A stretch of 64,000 nucleotides of DNA from G963676795 sp963677215. GTDB taxonomy: Bacteria; Desulfobacterota; Desulfuromonadia; Desulfuromonadales; Geopsychrobacteraceae. A program made the position numbers and the translations under genes. Positions 1-7,444 of this stretch are shown here, in pieces (the first letter of the stretch is position 1; each line of letters begins with the position of its first letter). The notes under the pieces are model-generated. The model was not told the DNA's origin and made no database searches. It worked only from the letters and a program-made list of their open reading frames with translations. The stretch is taken from contig OY781919.1 in assembly GCA_963677215.1 (NCBI GenBank), positions 62,001 to 126,000 of the forward strand. Reading direction: 5' to 3'.

Positions 1-628
1 AACCCATAGCGTTAGCGGCCAGCCAACCACCCGTCATCAGCAGAGCTACATAAGAGCCAATGATCATAACGGTTGCGTTGATAGTACTGACGATCGAATA
101 CTGCAGGACACCACCGAAGATGACGTAGACCATGATCAGAATAAAAGCCAGAATGATACACCAGGGTTTGAATGGAATGGCGCCGCCGGTCAGACCGTAA
201 ATTGCACCACCGGTCGCCAGGGTTTCAGCCATACAGATACCGGTCCAGGTGGCAGTATTAACAGCACCTTGGAGGTAACCCATGGCAGGACCGAACTGCA
301 TTTCCATCGACTCAGGAAAGGTCTTAACATTCAGCTCACGCAGCCAGGGACCAAACCACAGGGTGGCAAGTGGCAGAAAGATGCCACCAACGATGACCGG
401 CCAGAACAGAACGCCACAGCCGAGACCGGCTGAGGCTTCCCAGAGGTTCATGGTATGACCGGAACCGAGCGGTACCAATGCCAGACCACAGGCAACCATG
501 TACCATTTGAGTGTTTTACCACCAGTGGTGAAGTCATCTACGTTCTTGACTTTCCCCCGGAAGTAGAAACACGACCCGAAAACAACAATGATGAAATAGA
601 TCGCAGCGTAAATAATAGGACTAGACAT
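1..628 (-). CDS. Sodium:solute symporter (SSS) family permease, N-terminal part (C-terminus outside window)
   Basis: The reading frame starts at ATG 626-628, preceded by the Shine-Dalgarno GAGGAATCAAA, and stays open to base 1, giving 209 complete codons. The protein opens with a membrane helix (SSPIIYAAIYFIIVVFGSCF), then the DFTTGGKTLKWYMVACGLAL stretch typical of SSS transporters (residues about 32-51), then hydrophobic helices with GSGHTMNLWEA and TWTGICMAETLATGGAIYG. SSS proteins import small organic acids, amino acids or sugars with Na+; the substrate cannot be read here. It has a long leader (about 300 bases or more) with two palindromes further upstream, and an IclR regulator gene lies upstream on the same strand, so IclR control is a reasonable inference. 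Confidence 0.85.
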   Translation of the reverse strand, partial: MSSPIIYAAIYFIIVVFGSCFYFRGKVKNVDDFTTGGKTLKWYMVACGLALVPLGSGHTMNLWEASAGLGCGVLFWPVIVGGIFLPLATLWFGPWLRELNVKTFPESMEMQFGPAMGYLQGAVNTATWTGICMAETLATGGAIYGLTGGAIPFKPWCIILAFILIMVYVIFGGVLQYSIVSTINATVMIIGSYVALLMTGGWLAANAMG

Positions 629-792
629 TTTGATTCCTCAACCTCTTCATGCTGTGAATAAAGTTTGTGGCAGCACCTGTCTAACGTTATGAAAGACAAC
701 CGCAAATCCACGCATTAAAACAAACACTAGATACAAAACCCCATACGCAAAGCTGCAGGCACAGCTCATGGCACAGGCTTGATCAAAAAGGG

Positions 793-942
793 TTATACGG
801 AACTATTGATGAGGTACTGGAACAGCACCCTGGTGTTGCGTTCAGCCGCCGGACGGCAGCTTACAGACATCAGGTATGTTGCGCAGCTAGGCACAAGTAA
901 GGTTAGAGAAGTTAGTGACAAGTTATTTGACAGATTGCCCAT
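793..942 (-). CDS. Candidate 49-residue leader ORF upstream of the SSS symporter
   Basis: An ATG at 940-942 follows a near-perfect Shine-Dalgarno (AAGGAGGTTCAA, 6-base spacing) and opens 49 codons ending in TAA at 793. The product (starts MGNLSNNLSLTSLTLLVPSC) has a short hydrophobic stretch and three cysteines; I do not recognise a family. It lies 164 bases upstream of the symporter ATG on the same strand. It could be a small accessory protein, a translated leader or a decayed start. The strong ribosome binding site is the only real support. Confidence 0.35.
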   Translation of the reverse strand: MGNLSNNLSLTSLTLLVPSCATYLMSVSCRPAAERNTRVLFQYLINSSV

Positions 943-1043
943 TTGAACCTCCTTGTTGGTAATGCCTCCACCCCTGAGGCAGCGTTAAAATATTAACGAC
1001 TCAACAACCCAAACAAATGGTATTTATTCATAATATCTAACAT

Positions 1044-1106
1044 GACTTGACAGTGGCAGCTATCAAGTCGTTTTACATTGTGAGATATGAATCCACATTG
1101 TAAAAC
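1044..1106. promoter_or_regulatory. Paired palindromes, probable operator/promoter region of the symporter
   Basis: Two adjacent inverted repeats are directly visible. The first is GACTTGA (1044-1050) with TCAAGTC (1063-1069), perfect over 7 bases with a 12-base centre. The second has 13-base arms, GTTTTACATTGTG (1070-1082) and CACATTGTAAAAC (1094-1106), with one mismatch and an 11-base centre. They lie end to end about 100 bases upstream of the strong Shine-Dalgarno at 943-955 on the minus strand. Binding by the neighbouring IclR protein is an inference. Confidence 0.45.
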
Positions 1107-1646
1107 TAATGGTTATTTATACACACCGTCCGCCCATTTTGTCAACTAAATAGACTTCAGATATAAGCAGTTTAGAGGTAAATGAATGCAAGCATTCGTA
1201 AAACACTGAAAATTCAAAAAACAATATAATCTAGAGACTGCACCCAACTACTAATCTCAATCAATCGACAGATCATGGCAGAACAGTTGAGTTACAACGG
1301 AAGAGATAAAGACAGATTTAGTTACCTGAAAAACCAACCAAATCCGATTCGACAGACCTTACCCCTCCAGTAAGCCTAATGAACCAATCTTTCCAACTTT
1401 TGTATGAATGGGCCAATCTACCCGCATACACTTAATGACCAAGTCTGAACAGACCTGATACAAACTTGCGAGGCAGCCATGTTCCATATTACAAAAAGCT
1501 GTTTTACATGGCGCTACACTAGTTTGGGCAACGACTAATGTCAACAAGATTTTTACTAACCAAATTTAACTAAAAAATCCGCCAGAATGCCGCCCAACTA
1601 AACGTTTTTCAACCTTATCTGGCAGATAGCAGCATCGATCAACCAG

Positions 1647-2474
1647 TCAAAGAGTGCAGACGTTTGCATTTTCAAGATAGAGTCCACACAAATCTTCGTA
1701 TTTCTGCGGGCAAAGCAATCTTTCAGAAACAAACTTTGCCGTCTGCTTGGTTACCTCAATCACTTCTTCCTTTTCCAGATTGGCCTTACGCATATATGGA
1801 GCAACAACAACTATACTTGCGGCAGCACGACCGTTATTATCGAAAATAGGGGCCGCAATAGCATATATACTCCGATTGTACTGTCCATCATCAACCGCAA
1901 GCCCGTTCTCAATAATTTCATTATAACTAGCAATAATTTTTGCTGGGTCAACGATGGTATCTTCGTAATATTTCGGCAAATGATTTTGCAACCACTTATC
2001 GACCAGACGTGGGTGAGTATAGGCCGCTATACATTTGGCTCCGGCATGAACATTAGGATAGACCCTGTCACCGATAGCAATGGAGACGGACACAGGATTT
2101 CTCCCGCGCGCGGCATACGCTAGATAGATATGATTCCCGGACAGCACCTCGAAGTGTACAGTCTCGCCAACCTCATCACGCAAACGATCGCAATAAGGCT
2201 GAGCGATAATTGCACTCTGCCCGTCAAGGCTCTGGGTTATGGACTTACTTAATCTGGCGACTGTCGGTCCAAGGCTGTACTGCTTTGTCAAAGGGTTCTG
2301 CTCAAGAAAGCCCTCACGCTTGAGAGTATTCACAATCCTGCTGATTGTCGTTTTGTTGAGGTTTAATTGATCAGAAAGTTCCGTTGTTCCGATAGGGCTA
2401 TTGTTGTCTGCAAAATATGACAGAACAAGCAAAGCCTTTTCGATAGCGTTATACTTCTCTCCCGCTTCAACCAT
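1647..2474 (-). CDS. IclR family transcriptional regulator
   Basis: 275 residues from ATG 2472-2474, chosen because it follows GAGGTGGAGA and matches IclR length; a longer frame to 2555 has no better start. The N-terminal winged helix-turn-helix (residues about 8-70) includes NKTTISRIVNTLKREGFLE. The C-terminal effector domain (about 85-260) carries the family pattern around GAKCIAAYTHP and GLAVDDGQYNRSIYAIAAPI. IclR proteins repress or activate carbon-source genes in response to small acids. It sits upstream of the symporter on the same strand and is divergent from modE-moaA. The effector is unknown. Confidence 0.88.
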   Translation of the reverse strand: MVEAGEKYNAIEKALLVLSYFADNNSPIGTTELSDQLNLNKTTISRIVNTLKREGFLEQNPLTKQYSLGPTVARLSKSITQSLDGQSAIIAQPYCDRLRDEVGETVHFEVLSGNHIYLAYAARGRNPVSVSIAIGDRVYPNVHAGAKCIAAYTHPRLVDKWLQNHLPKYYEDTIVDPAKIIASYNEIIENGLAVDDGQYNRSIYAIAAPIFDNNGRAAASIVVVAPYMRKANLEKEEVIEVTKQTAKFVSERLLCPQKYEDLCGLYLENANVCTL

Positions 2475-2652
2475 TCTCCACCTCTCAATCACGTCATCAA
2501 GCATCATCGCAGAACTTTCCCCATTAAAAACAAAGCAATATAAAACATACCTCAAATCAGGCCAACATCCTGAATTTGTTTAACAATAACCAAAAGAGGT
2601 AGAATTTCAATCTGCCACACCGAAATAGTGCTATCCATTAGATCATTTTATA

Positions 2653-2681
2653 TTGACATAGAAAACAAAGGAGCATAATGT
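2653..2681 (+). promoter_or_regulatory. Candidate sigma70 promoter for modE-moaA
   Basis: The -35 TTGACA (2653-2658) and -10 TAATGT (2676-2681) are separated by exactly 17 bases. Initiation near 2688 would give a roughly 200-base leader ahead of the modE start, containing both stem-loops. Confidence 0.45.
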
Positions 2682-2719
2682 TTTACGTGACAATATACTA
2701 TTTCACATGGTGAAGCCAA

Positions 2720-2747
2720 GTGATTTTTGCGACTGCAGAAAAATCAC
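2720..2747 (+). promoter_or_regulatory. Stem-loop in modE leader
   Basis: GTGATTTTT (2720-2728) pairs perfectly with AAAAATCAC (2739-2747) across a 10-base loop that itself contains CTGCAG. It could be an operator palindrome or an RNA hairpin. Confidence 0.4.
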
Positions 2748-2839
2748 TGTTTACACCAATTGAGTTGTCCGTAATTTGTCGATGGAATATAAATAAAAGA
2801 GTTAAGATTCAGCTTAAACAGTGGATTGGACTTTTTTTT

Positions 2840-2874
2840 GAAGAGCGGTGTGCAAAATTAGCACAGCGCTCTTC
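2840..2874 (+). promoter_or_regulatory. GC-rich stem-loop just upstream of modE start
   Basis: A 14-base stem with one mismatch: GAAGAGCGGTGTGC (2840-2853) and GCACAGCGCTCTTC (2861-2874), loop AAAATTA. Eight T residues precede it rather than follow it, so it is not an ordinary rho-independent terminator in either direction. It ends 15 bases before the chosen ATG and could affect translation. Confidence 0.45.
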
Positions 2875-2889
2875 GACGGCAACATAATT

Positions 2890-3309
2890 ATGGCCAAGAA
2901 TGACTCAATACTGATGAAAAATATACGAATCCGCTCAAAAGTATGGCTCGAATGTGAAGGACACGCCTTTTTCGGAGACGGTCGACTCCATCTCCTCGAC
3001 GCTGTTCACAAAACAGGCTCCATCAATGGAGCCGCTAAGGAGCTGGGAATTTCATACCGAAAAGCCTGGTCGCAGCTCCAAGACATGGAAGAGCACTCCC
3101 CCTTCCCCCTGCTTGAGCGACGGGTTGGAGGCTGTGGTGGCGGACAAAGTCAGCTTACTGATAAGGCACTTATTCTTCTGGATAAATTTCGCCTCCTCTG
3201 CGAAGAGATCAATCACTCCGCAGACGAATTTTTTACTGAAATTTTCCCGGAGCTGAAAGAACAATATCATTCGGCAGAAACAGACATTGACTCTGACCTG
3301 CTCGGCTAA
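2890..3309 (+). CDS. ModE-like molybdate-responsive regulator, HTH domain only
   Basis: 139 residues from ATG 2890. The GTG at 2848 lies inside a stem-loop and has a poor ribosome binding site; ATG 2914 (MKNIRIRSKVW) is another possibility. The LysR-type HTH of ModE covers residues about 10-110, with GDGRLHLLDAVHKTGSINGA, then AAKELGISYRKAWSQLQDME and a Gly/Cys wing (ERRVGGCGGGQSQLTD). Full-length ModE has two C-terminal molybdate-binding TOBE domains; here they are missing, so this is the short form. It directly precedes moaA, which fits a role in molybdenum cofactor or molybdoenzyme control. What it senses without TOBE domains is not visible. Confidence 0.85.
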   Translation: MAKNDSILMKNIRIRSKVWLECEGHAFFGDGRLHLLDAVHKTGSINGAAKELGISYRKAWSQLQDMEEHSPFPLLERRVGGCGGGQSQLTDKALILLDKFRLLCEEINHSADEFFTEIFPELKEQYHSAETDIDSDLLG

Positions 3310-3353
3310 TTAGGTACGACCTTTTGGCCTTTTATTCTTGGAAAGGTTGCAAC

Positions 3354-4322
3354 ATGATCGATTCACACGGCCGTTCAATCAACTACCTTAGGCTCTCCAT
3401 TACAGACCGTTGTAATTTACGCTGTCAGTATTGCATGCCGGAAGACGGCGTACAGCAGATCCAGAGTGAAGAGATCCTCTCCTATGAAGATTTTCTAAAA
3501 ATTGTCACGGCGGCAACAAAACTGGGAATTAAAAAGGTCCGTATTACCGGCGGTGAACCCTTGGTACGTAAAGGAATTCTCGATTTCCTCGAACAGCTAG
3601 CAGCTGTACCTGGTGTCGAGGAAATCGCCCTGACAACCAATGGTGTCCTGCTCTCCCGATATGCTCAAAAACTCAAAGCAATCGGCATTGAGCGTCTTAA
3701 TATCAGCATCGATTCGTTAGTACCGGAAAATTTTGCCAAAATCACCCGTTGCGGTAATCTTCAGAATGTTCTGGACGGAATCACTGCTGCAGATGAGGCC
3801 GGAATGAAAATCAAGCTGAACGTCGTTGCCATGCGCGGCGTCAACGATCAGGAAATCGTCGATTTTGCCGCGATGAGCCAGACAAAGCCCTGGTCGATCC
3901 GCTTTATCGAATACATGCCGACAATCAGGGATAAAGAATGGCGTCAGTATCTGATCACCGGCAAGGAGATTCTGGAAAAGATTGAAAGCAGATTTCAACT
4001 CAGGCCAATTTCAAGTGGCTGCTATTGCGGGCCGGCCAAACCCTATCAGATTGCAGGAGCTAAAGGGACAGTCGGAATCATTACCCCAATGAGTGAACAT
4101 TTCTGCAATACCTGCAATCGCATTCGCGTCACCTCGGATGGACAGGTTAAGAGCTGTCTGTTCAGCGACCTTGCCTATGACCTCAAGCCGTATCTGTCTG
4201 CTGATGACAGTACGATCTATGAAGTTCTTCAGGATGTCATATTGAACAAACCCCCACGTCATCATATGGACTCGGAAAGCACCATGCCGGCACCTTTCAC
4301 GATGGCCAAAGTTGGCGGTTAA
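3354..4322 (+). CDS. moaA: GTP 3',8-cyclase MoaA, molybdopterin biosynthesis
   Basis: 322 residues from ATG 3354, preceded by GGAAAGG; the frame extends 10 codons further without a better start. MoaA is a radical-SAM enzyme making 3',8-cyclo-7,8-dihydro-GTP in the first step of molybdopterin synthesis. The radical-SAM cluster motif is C20-x3-C24-x2-C27 (RCNLRCQYC), followed by ITGGEPLVRKG. The second, substrate-side cluster cysteines are in FCNTCNRIRVTSDGQVKSCL near residues 250-270. The essential GG C-terminus (KVGG) is present. It begins 44 bases after modE, probably in the same operon. Confidence 0.96.
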   Translation: MIDSHGRSINYLRLSITDRCNLRCQYCMPEDGVQQIQSEEILSYEDFLKIVTAATKLGIKKVRITGGEPLVRKGILDFLEQLAAVPGVEEIALTTNGVLLSRYAQKLKAIGIERLNISIDSLVPENFAKITRCGNLQNVLDGITAADEAGMKIKLNVVAMRGVNDQEIVDFAAMSQTKPWSIRFIEYMPTIRDKEWRQYLITGKEILEKIESRFQLRPISSGCYCGPAKPYQIAGAKGTVGIITPMSEHFCNTCNRIRVTSDGQVKSCLFSDLAYDLKPYLSADDSTIYEVLQDVILNKPPRHHMDSESTMPAPFTMAKVGG

Positions 4323-4340
4323 TCCCCAAATCAATTGTTT

Positions 4341-4383
4341 CAACAAGAAAAGGCCTTCCAGAGCGGAAGGCCTTTTCTTGTTG
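4341..4383. terminator. Bidirectional rho-independent terminator, moaA / tetR
   Basis: A perfect 19-base stem (4341-4359 with 4365-4383) around loop AGAGC. The GC core GGCCTTCC/GGAAGGCC is flanked by A-rich and T-rich arms, so it can stop both moaA and the convergent TetR gene. Confidence 0.9.
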
Positions 4384-4399
4384 AATAAAACCTCAGAGC

Positions 4400-5146
4400 C
4401 TATATTTTCGGCAGGGTTCCTTCGAGAAATACCAATCCCTTGGTCGGCTCGAAAATCTCACTTACAACATTTTTCAGTGCAACCGAATGTGCGTATTTTC
4501 GTACAGCATCATCTGTCAGACCGATTCCACGCAGAATAAAAAGAACCATCGATTCCGCAAGATCATCCAGCGATCCATCATATTCAAACAGTTTCTGTCC
4601 AGACATATGCAAAATATTGATAGCCATCGCCAGGTGATGCGCAAACCACATCTTCCGCTTAGCTTTCAATGTACTTTCAAACATATCTCCGGCCTGTGAT
4701 GCTTCCTCAATACATTCCAGCCACAATGGACTCAACTTCATTTCATATTTTGTAAATACAGTCCTGGCAAAATCCGAATTTTCCAACAGACTATAAACAA
4801 GCAGACGTTCAAATTTTTTCTGTTCGTCATTCTGCCCGGGAATTTCAGACAGAATCATCATTGAAAGCGAATAGACGATTTTTACCAACGTTTCAGTTGA
4901 AGGCTGAAACTGACTGAGATAGTTACACAGAGCGTCAATCTGTGGATCAAGATAAAAATAGATCTCCTTGTAAAGGGATTCTTTACTTGGAAAATGCTGA
5001 TATATCAGAGCTTCTGAGATATGTGCCTCCTTGGCAATATCTCGCATCGAAGTTCCATAATATCCTTTCAGGGAAAAAACGGAGCGCGCGGCAACAGAAA
5101 TAGCCTGCTTCCGTTCCTCACCCGTCATCTTACGCTTTATCGCCAT
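4400..5146 (-). CDS. TetR/AcrR family transcriptional regulator
   Basis: 248 residues from ATG 5144-5146 (AAAGGA upstream). The frame runs 22 codons further but through a palindrome. The N-terminal HTH covers residues about 8-58, with SLKGYYGTSMRDIAKEAHIS and ALIYQHFPSKESLYKE, which is diagnostic of TetR. The C-terminal ligand domain is all-helical (VLFILRGIGLTDDAV near residue 200). It lies 106 bases downstream of rnfE on the same strand and may be partly co-transcribed with rnf or act on itself through the palindrome at 5157-5172. Ligand and targets are unknown. Confidence 0.88.
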   Translation of the reverse strand: MAIKRKMTGEERKQAISVAARSVFSLKGYYGTSMRDIAKEAHISEALIYQHFPSKESLYKEIYFYLDPQIDALCNYLSQFQPSTETLVKIVYSLSMMILSEIPGQNDEQKKFERLLVYSLLENSDFARTVFTKYEMKLSPLWLECIEEASQAGDMFESTLKAKRKMWFAHHLAMAINILHMSGQKLFEYDGSLDDLAESMVLFILRGIGLTDDAVRKYAHSVALKNVVSEIFEPTKGLVFLEGTLPKI

Positions 5147-5156
5147 AGTCATTCCT

Positions 5157-5172
5157 TTGGCATCATTGCCAA
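5157..5172. promoter_or_regulatory. Perfect palindrome overlapping the tetR ribosome binding site
   Basis: TTGGCA (5157-5162) and TGCCAA (5167-5172) with a 4-base centre. The left arm adjoins the AAAGGA Shine-Dalgarno of the TetR gene. This is a plausible autoregulatory operator, or a hairpin that masks the ribosome binding site. Confidence 0.4.
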
Positions 5173-5252
5173 TCAACCCCTTCAGTCCGTGAAAATCGCT
5201 AGCTGCAGGCACATTAGTTTGTCGTAGTGCTGCGTATCATAAGCAGCAAGAG

Positions 5253-5843
5253 TCAGGCCTTCTGTCCGCACCTGGTCATCAGGGCCAGCAGCAGCCCGAG
5301 GGTGATGAAGGCGCCCGGCGGCAGGATCATCAGCAGCATCGGCTGGTAGGAACCGCCGAAGATGGTGAAACCCAGGATCGAGCCGGCACCGAACAGTTCC
5401 CGCACGGCCCCCAGGATAAACAGCCCCAGGGTGAAGCCGAGGCCCATGCCGATGCCGTCGAAGATCGAACGCAGGCTGTTGTTCTTCGACGCAAAGGCTT
5501 CGGCGCGGCCCAAGATCAGACAGTTGACGACGATCAGTGGGATAAAGATCCCCAGCGCCTTGTAGAGGTCATAGACCCAGGCTTCCATCGCCATCTGCAC
5601 AACCGTAACGAAGGTGGCGATGATGATGATAAAGGCCGGAATCCGTACTCCGGACGGGATCAGCTTGCGCAGCAAGGAGACGACGATATTGGAGCAGATC
5701 AAGACGAAGGTGGTCGCCAGGCCCATCCCCAGGGCGTTCTCGGCGCTGGTGGTGACCGCCAGGGTCGGACACATGCCCAAGAGCAGCTTGAAGACGGCGT
5801 TCTCTTTCCAGAGGCCTTTGGTTAAATCCTGCATCAGGCTCAT
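5253..5843 (-). CDS. rnfE: Rnf electron transport complex subunit E
   Basis: 196 residues, the usual RnfE/NqrD size. It is an integral membrane subunit with about six helices and the conserved segments NAVFKLLLGMCPTLAVTTSA and LGIFIPLIVVNCLILGRAEA, and a half-helix GVRIPAFIIIIATFVT. With RnfA it forms the inverted-topology pair that holds the membrane iron-sulfur site in Rnf. The ATG overlaps the rnfG stop by 4 bases (ATGA), so translation is coupled. Last gene of rnfABCDGE; the TetR gene follows. Confidence 0.96.
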   Translation of the reverse strand: MSLMQDLTKGLWKENAVFKLLLGMCPTLAVTTSAENALGMGLATTFVLICSNIVVSLLRKLIPSGVRIPAFIIIIATFVTVVQMAMEAWVYDLYKALGIFIPLIVVNCLILGRAEAFASKNNSLRSIFDGIGMGLGFTLGLFILGAVRELFGAGSILGFTIFGGSYQPMLLMILPPGAFITLGLLLALMTRCGQKA

Positions 5844-6439
5844 TGTGCGCCTCCTTCAGTAATCTCGGTTTTGTGCTCATGGTAGAAGTCGAGACCGGCC
5901 TTGAGCGCTTTGGTCACAGCCCGTGGCGAGATGGTCGCACCGGAGATCTGGTCGAACTCACCGCCGTCCTTCTTGACCCGCCAGTCGGCGTTCTCAAGGC
6001 TCTTGCCCTTGTATTGCTCCTTGAACCAGCCTTCGGTGATCTTGGCACCTAACCCTGGGGTCTCGGCGTGGTTCAAGATCTCGATGCCACTGACGCTTTC
6101 GTCGGTGGTCAGGCCGATCATGATCTCGATGTTGCCGCTGTAGCCTTCCGGAGCGATCATCTTGAAGGCGGTGCCGACCAGCTGATCCCCTTGACGGGCG
6201 CGGTAGAAGGTGATCTCAAGCGGATTCCCCTTCTTGTCGACGCCGTTTTCAAGGTTGACGGTGTCGGTGTCAGGGCTGTTGTCGAACGCAGGCAGTACGG
6301 CACTTAGGGCTTTGACCATCTGCGCCTTGCGCTGGGCCTGAATCGGCTCGCGGGTCGAAGACTCGACCACCGAGAGGATCAGGCCGGAGATACCGGCAAT
6401 CAGGGTCAGGGCGACGAGCAGTTTGATGATGTCTTTCAT
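5840..6439 (-). CDS. rnfG: Rnf complex subunit G, covalent FMN protein
   Basis: 199 residues. One N-terminal membrane helix (KLLVALTLIAGISGLILSVV) anchors a periplasmic FMN-binding domain. The flavin attachment motif SGATISP (in FDQISGATISPRAVTKALK, near residue 167) supplies the threonine that carries FMN by a phosphodiester bond in this family. GLGAKITEGWFKEQYKG is also typical. FMN transfer normally needs ApbE, which is not in this window. ATGA overlap with rnfE; 12 bases follow rnfD. Confidence 0.96.
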   Translation of the reverse strand: MKDIIKLLVALTLIAGISGLILSVVESSTREPIQAQRKAQMVKALSAVLPAFDNSPDTDTVNLENGVDKKGNPLEITFYRARQGDQLVGTAFKMIAPEGYSGNIEIMIGLTTDESVSGIEILNHAETPGLGAKITEGWFKEQYKGKSLENADWRVKKDGGEFDQISGATISPRAVTKALKAGLDFYHEHKTEITEGGAQ

Positions 6440-6451
6440 GATGTCTCCCTT

Positions 6452-7444
6452 TTAAGCCTTCTGTGGTGCCACCTGTCCGTAGATCTTCGGACGGGTGTAG
6501 CGGTCAATCAGCGGGGTGGCGGCGTTCATCAGCAAAATGGCGAAGGAGACCCCTTCCGGGTAACCGCCGAACAGACGGATCAGCACGGTCAGGATCCCGC
6601 AGCCGAAACCGAAGATCAGCATGCCGCGGCCGGTGACCGGGGTCGTGACCATGTCGGTCGCCATGAAGAAGGCGCCCAGCATCAGACCACCGGTCAAGAG
6701 ATGAAACAGCGGGCTCGGGTACTTGGTCGGATCAACGATCCAGAAGATGCCGCTGAAGATGACGACGGTGACGATATAGGCGACCGGGGTGTGCCAGCTG
6801 ATGATCTTTTTAAACAGCAGGAACAGCCCGCCGAGCAAGAGGGCAATGGCCGACATCTCGCCCAGAGATCCGGCGCTGTTGCCGAGGAAGAAGTCGAGCA
6901 GCCCGGAGTGAACAATCTCAGGCAGCTTGCCGGTGAGCATGACGCTCTCCTTGGCCAGGCCTAAAGGGGTCGCCATGGAGATGCCGTCGAGCTTGGTGCT
7001 TAAGACAGCCGGTGCTGTCCAGGCGGTCATCTGCACCGGAAAGGAGATCAAAAGGACAACCCGGGCCACCAGGGCCGGGTTGAACGGGTTAGAACCCAGA
7101 CCACCGTAGACCTGCTTGCCGATCAGGATGGCGATGGCGGCACCGAGCAATGCCATCCACCAGGGACAGGTGGGCGGCAGGTTCAGCGCCAGCAGGATGC
7201 CGGTCAGGGCGGCGGAGCCGTCCTTGATGGTCATCTCGCGTTTCATCGCCTTGTTGGCCAGGGCTTCGAAGACCACGCAGCCGATGGTGCAGATCAGGAT
7301 GACGATCAGCGCCGGCAGGCCGAAGCTGTAGAGCGAGACGAGCACAGCCGGGATCAGGGCGTAGATGACCAGGCGCATGATCTTGTCGGTGGTCTCGCCG
7401 CTGTGAATATGGGGTGAGGATGACAGATAGAGCTGGTTGTTCAT
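6452..7444 (-). CDS. rnfD: Rnf complex subunit D
   Basis: 330 residues from ATG 7442-7444 (AAGGAAATCCTG upstream). The rnfC stop and this ATG share one base (TGATG), which argues against the longer frame to 7543. It belongs to the RnfD/NqrB family with about ten membrane helices; visible family segments are SSSPHIHSGETTDKIMRLVI, ALNLPPTCPWWMALLGAA, GSNPFNPALVARV and MATDMVTTPVTGRGMLIFG, the last being the region of covalent flavin attachment in this family. It is a core ion-pumping subunit. Confidence 0.96.
   Translation of the reverse strand: MNNQLYLSSSPHIHSGETTDKIMRLVIYALIPAVLVSLYSFGLPALIVILICTIGCVVFEALANKAMKREMTIKDGSAALTGILLALNLPPTCPWWMALLGAAIAILIGKQVYGGLGSNPFNPALVARVVLLISFPVQMTAWTAPAVLSTKLDGISMATPLGLAKESVMLTGKLPEIVHSGLLDFFLGNSAGSLGEMSAIALLLGGLFLLFKKIISWHTPVAYIVTVVIFSGIFWIVDPTKYPSPLFHLLTGGLMLGAFFMATDMVTTPVTGRGMLIFGFGCGILTVLIRLFGGYPEGVSFAILLMNAATPLIDRYTRPKIYGQVAPQKA

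Larger units (their letters stand above)
629..1646. other. Gene-poor 1-kb stretch between symporter and IclR gene
   Basis: Apart from the candidate leader ORF at 793-942 and two palindromes at 1044-1106, I see no supportable gene. The region is AT-rich. A 62-codon frame at 1359-1547 starts with TTG, has no ribosome binding site and an arbitrary-looking composition. Confidence 0.6.
2475..2889. other. Divergent intergenic region iclR / modE
   Basis: This 415-base region holds a candidate rightward promoter (2653-2681) and two stem-loops (2720-2747 and 2840-2874) upstream of the modE-like gene. I see no gene in it. A Shine-Dalgarno-like AAAGGAG at 2668-2674 lies inside the promoter spacer. Confidence 0.5.

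Noticed and set aside
1359..1547. 62-codon minus-strand frame between symporter and iclR
   Set aside because: TTG start, no ribosome binding site, no recognisable composition or domain.
2678..2713. Aromatic-rich 11-codon leader peptide (MFYVTIYYFTW) with AAAGGAG before it, next to a hairpin
   Set aside because: Its Shine-Dalgarno lies between a TTGACA and TAATGT promoter pair, so the transcript would start after the ATG. The promoter explains the sequence better.
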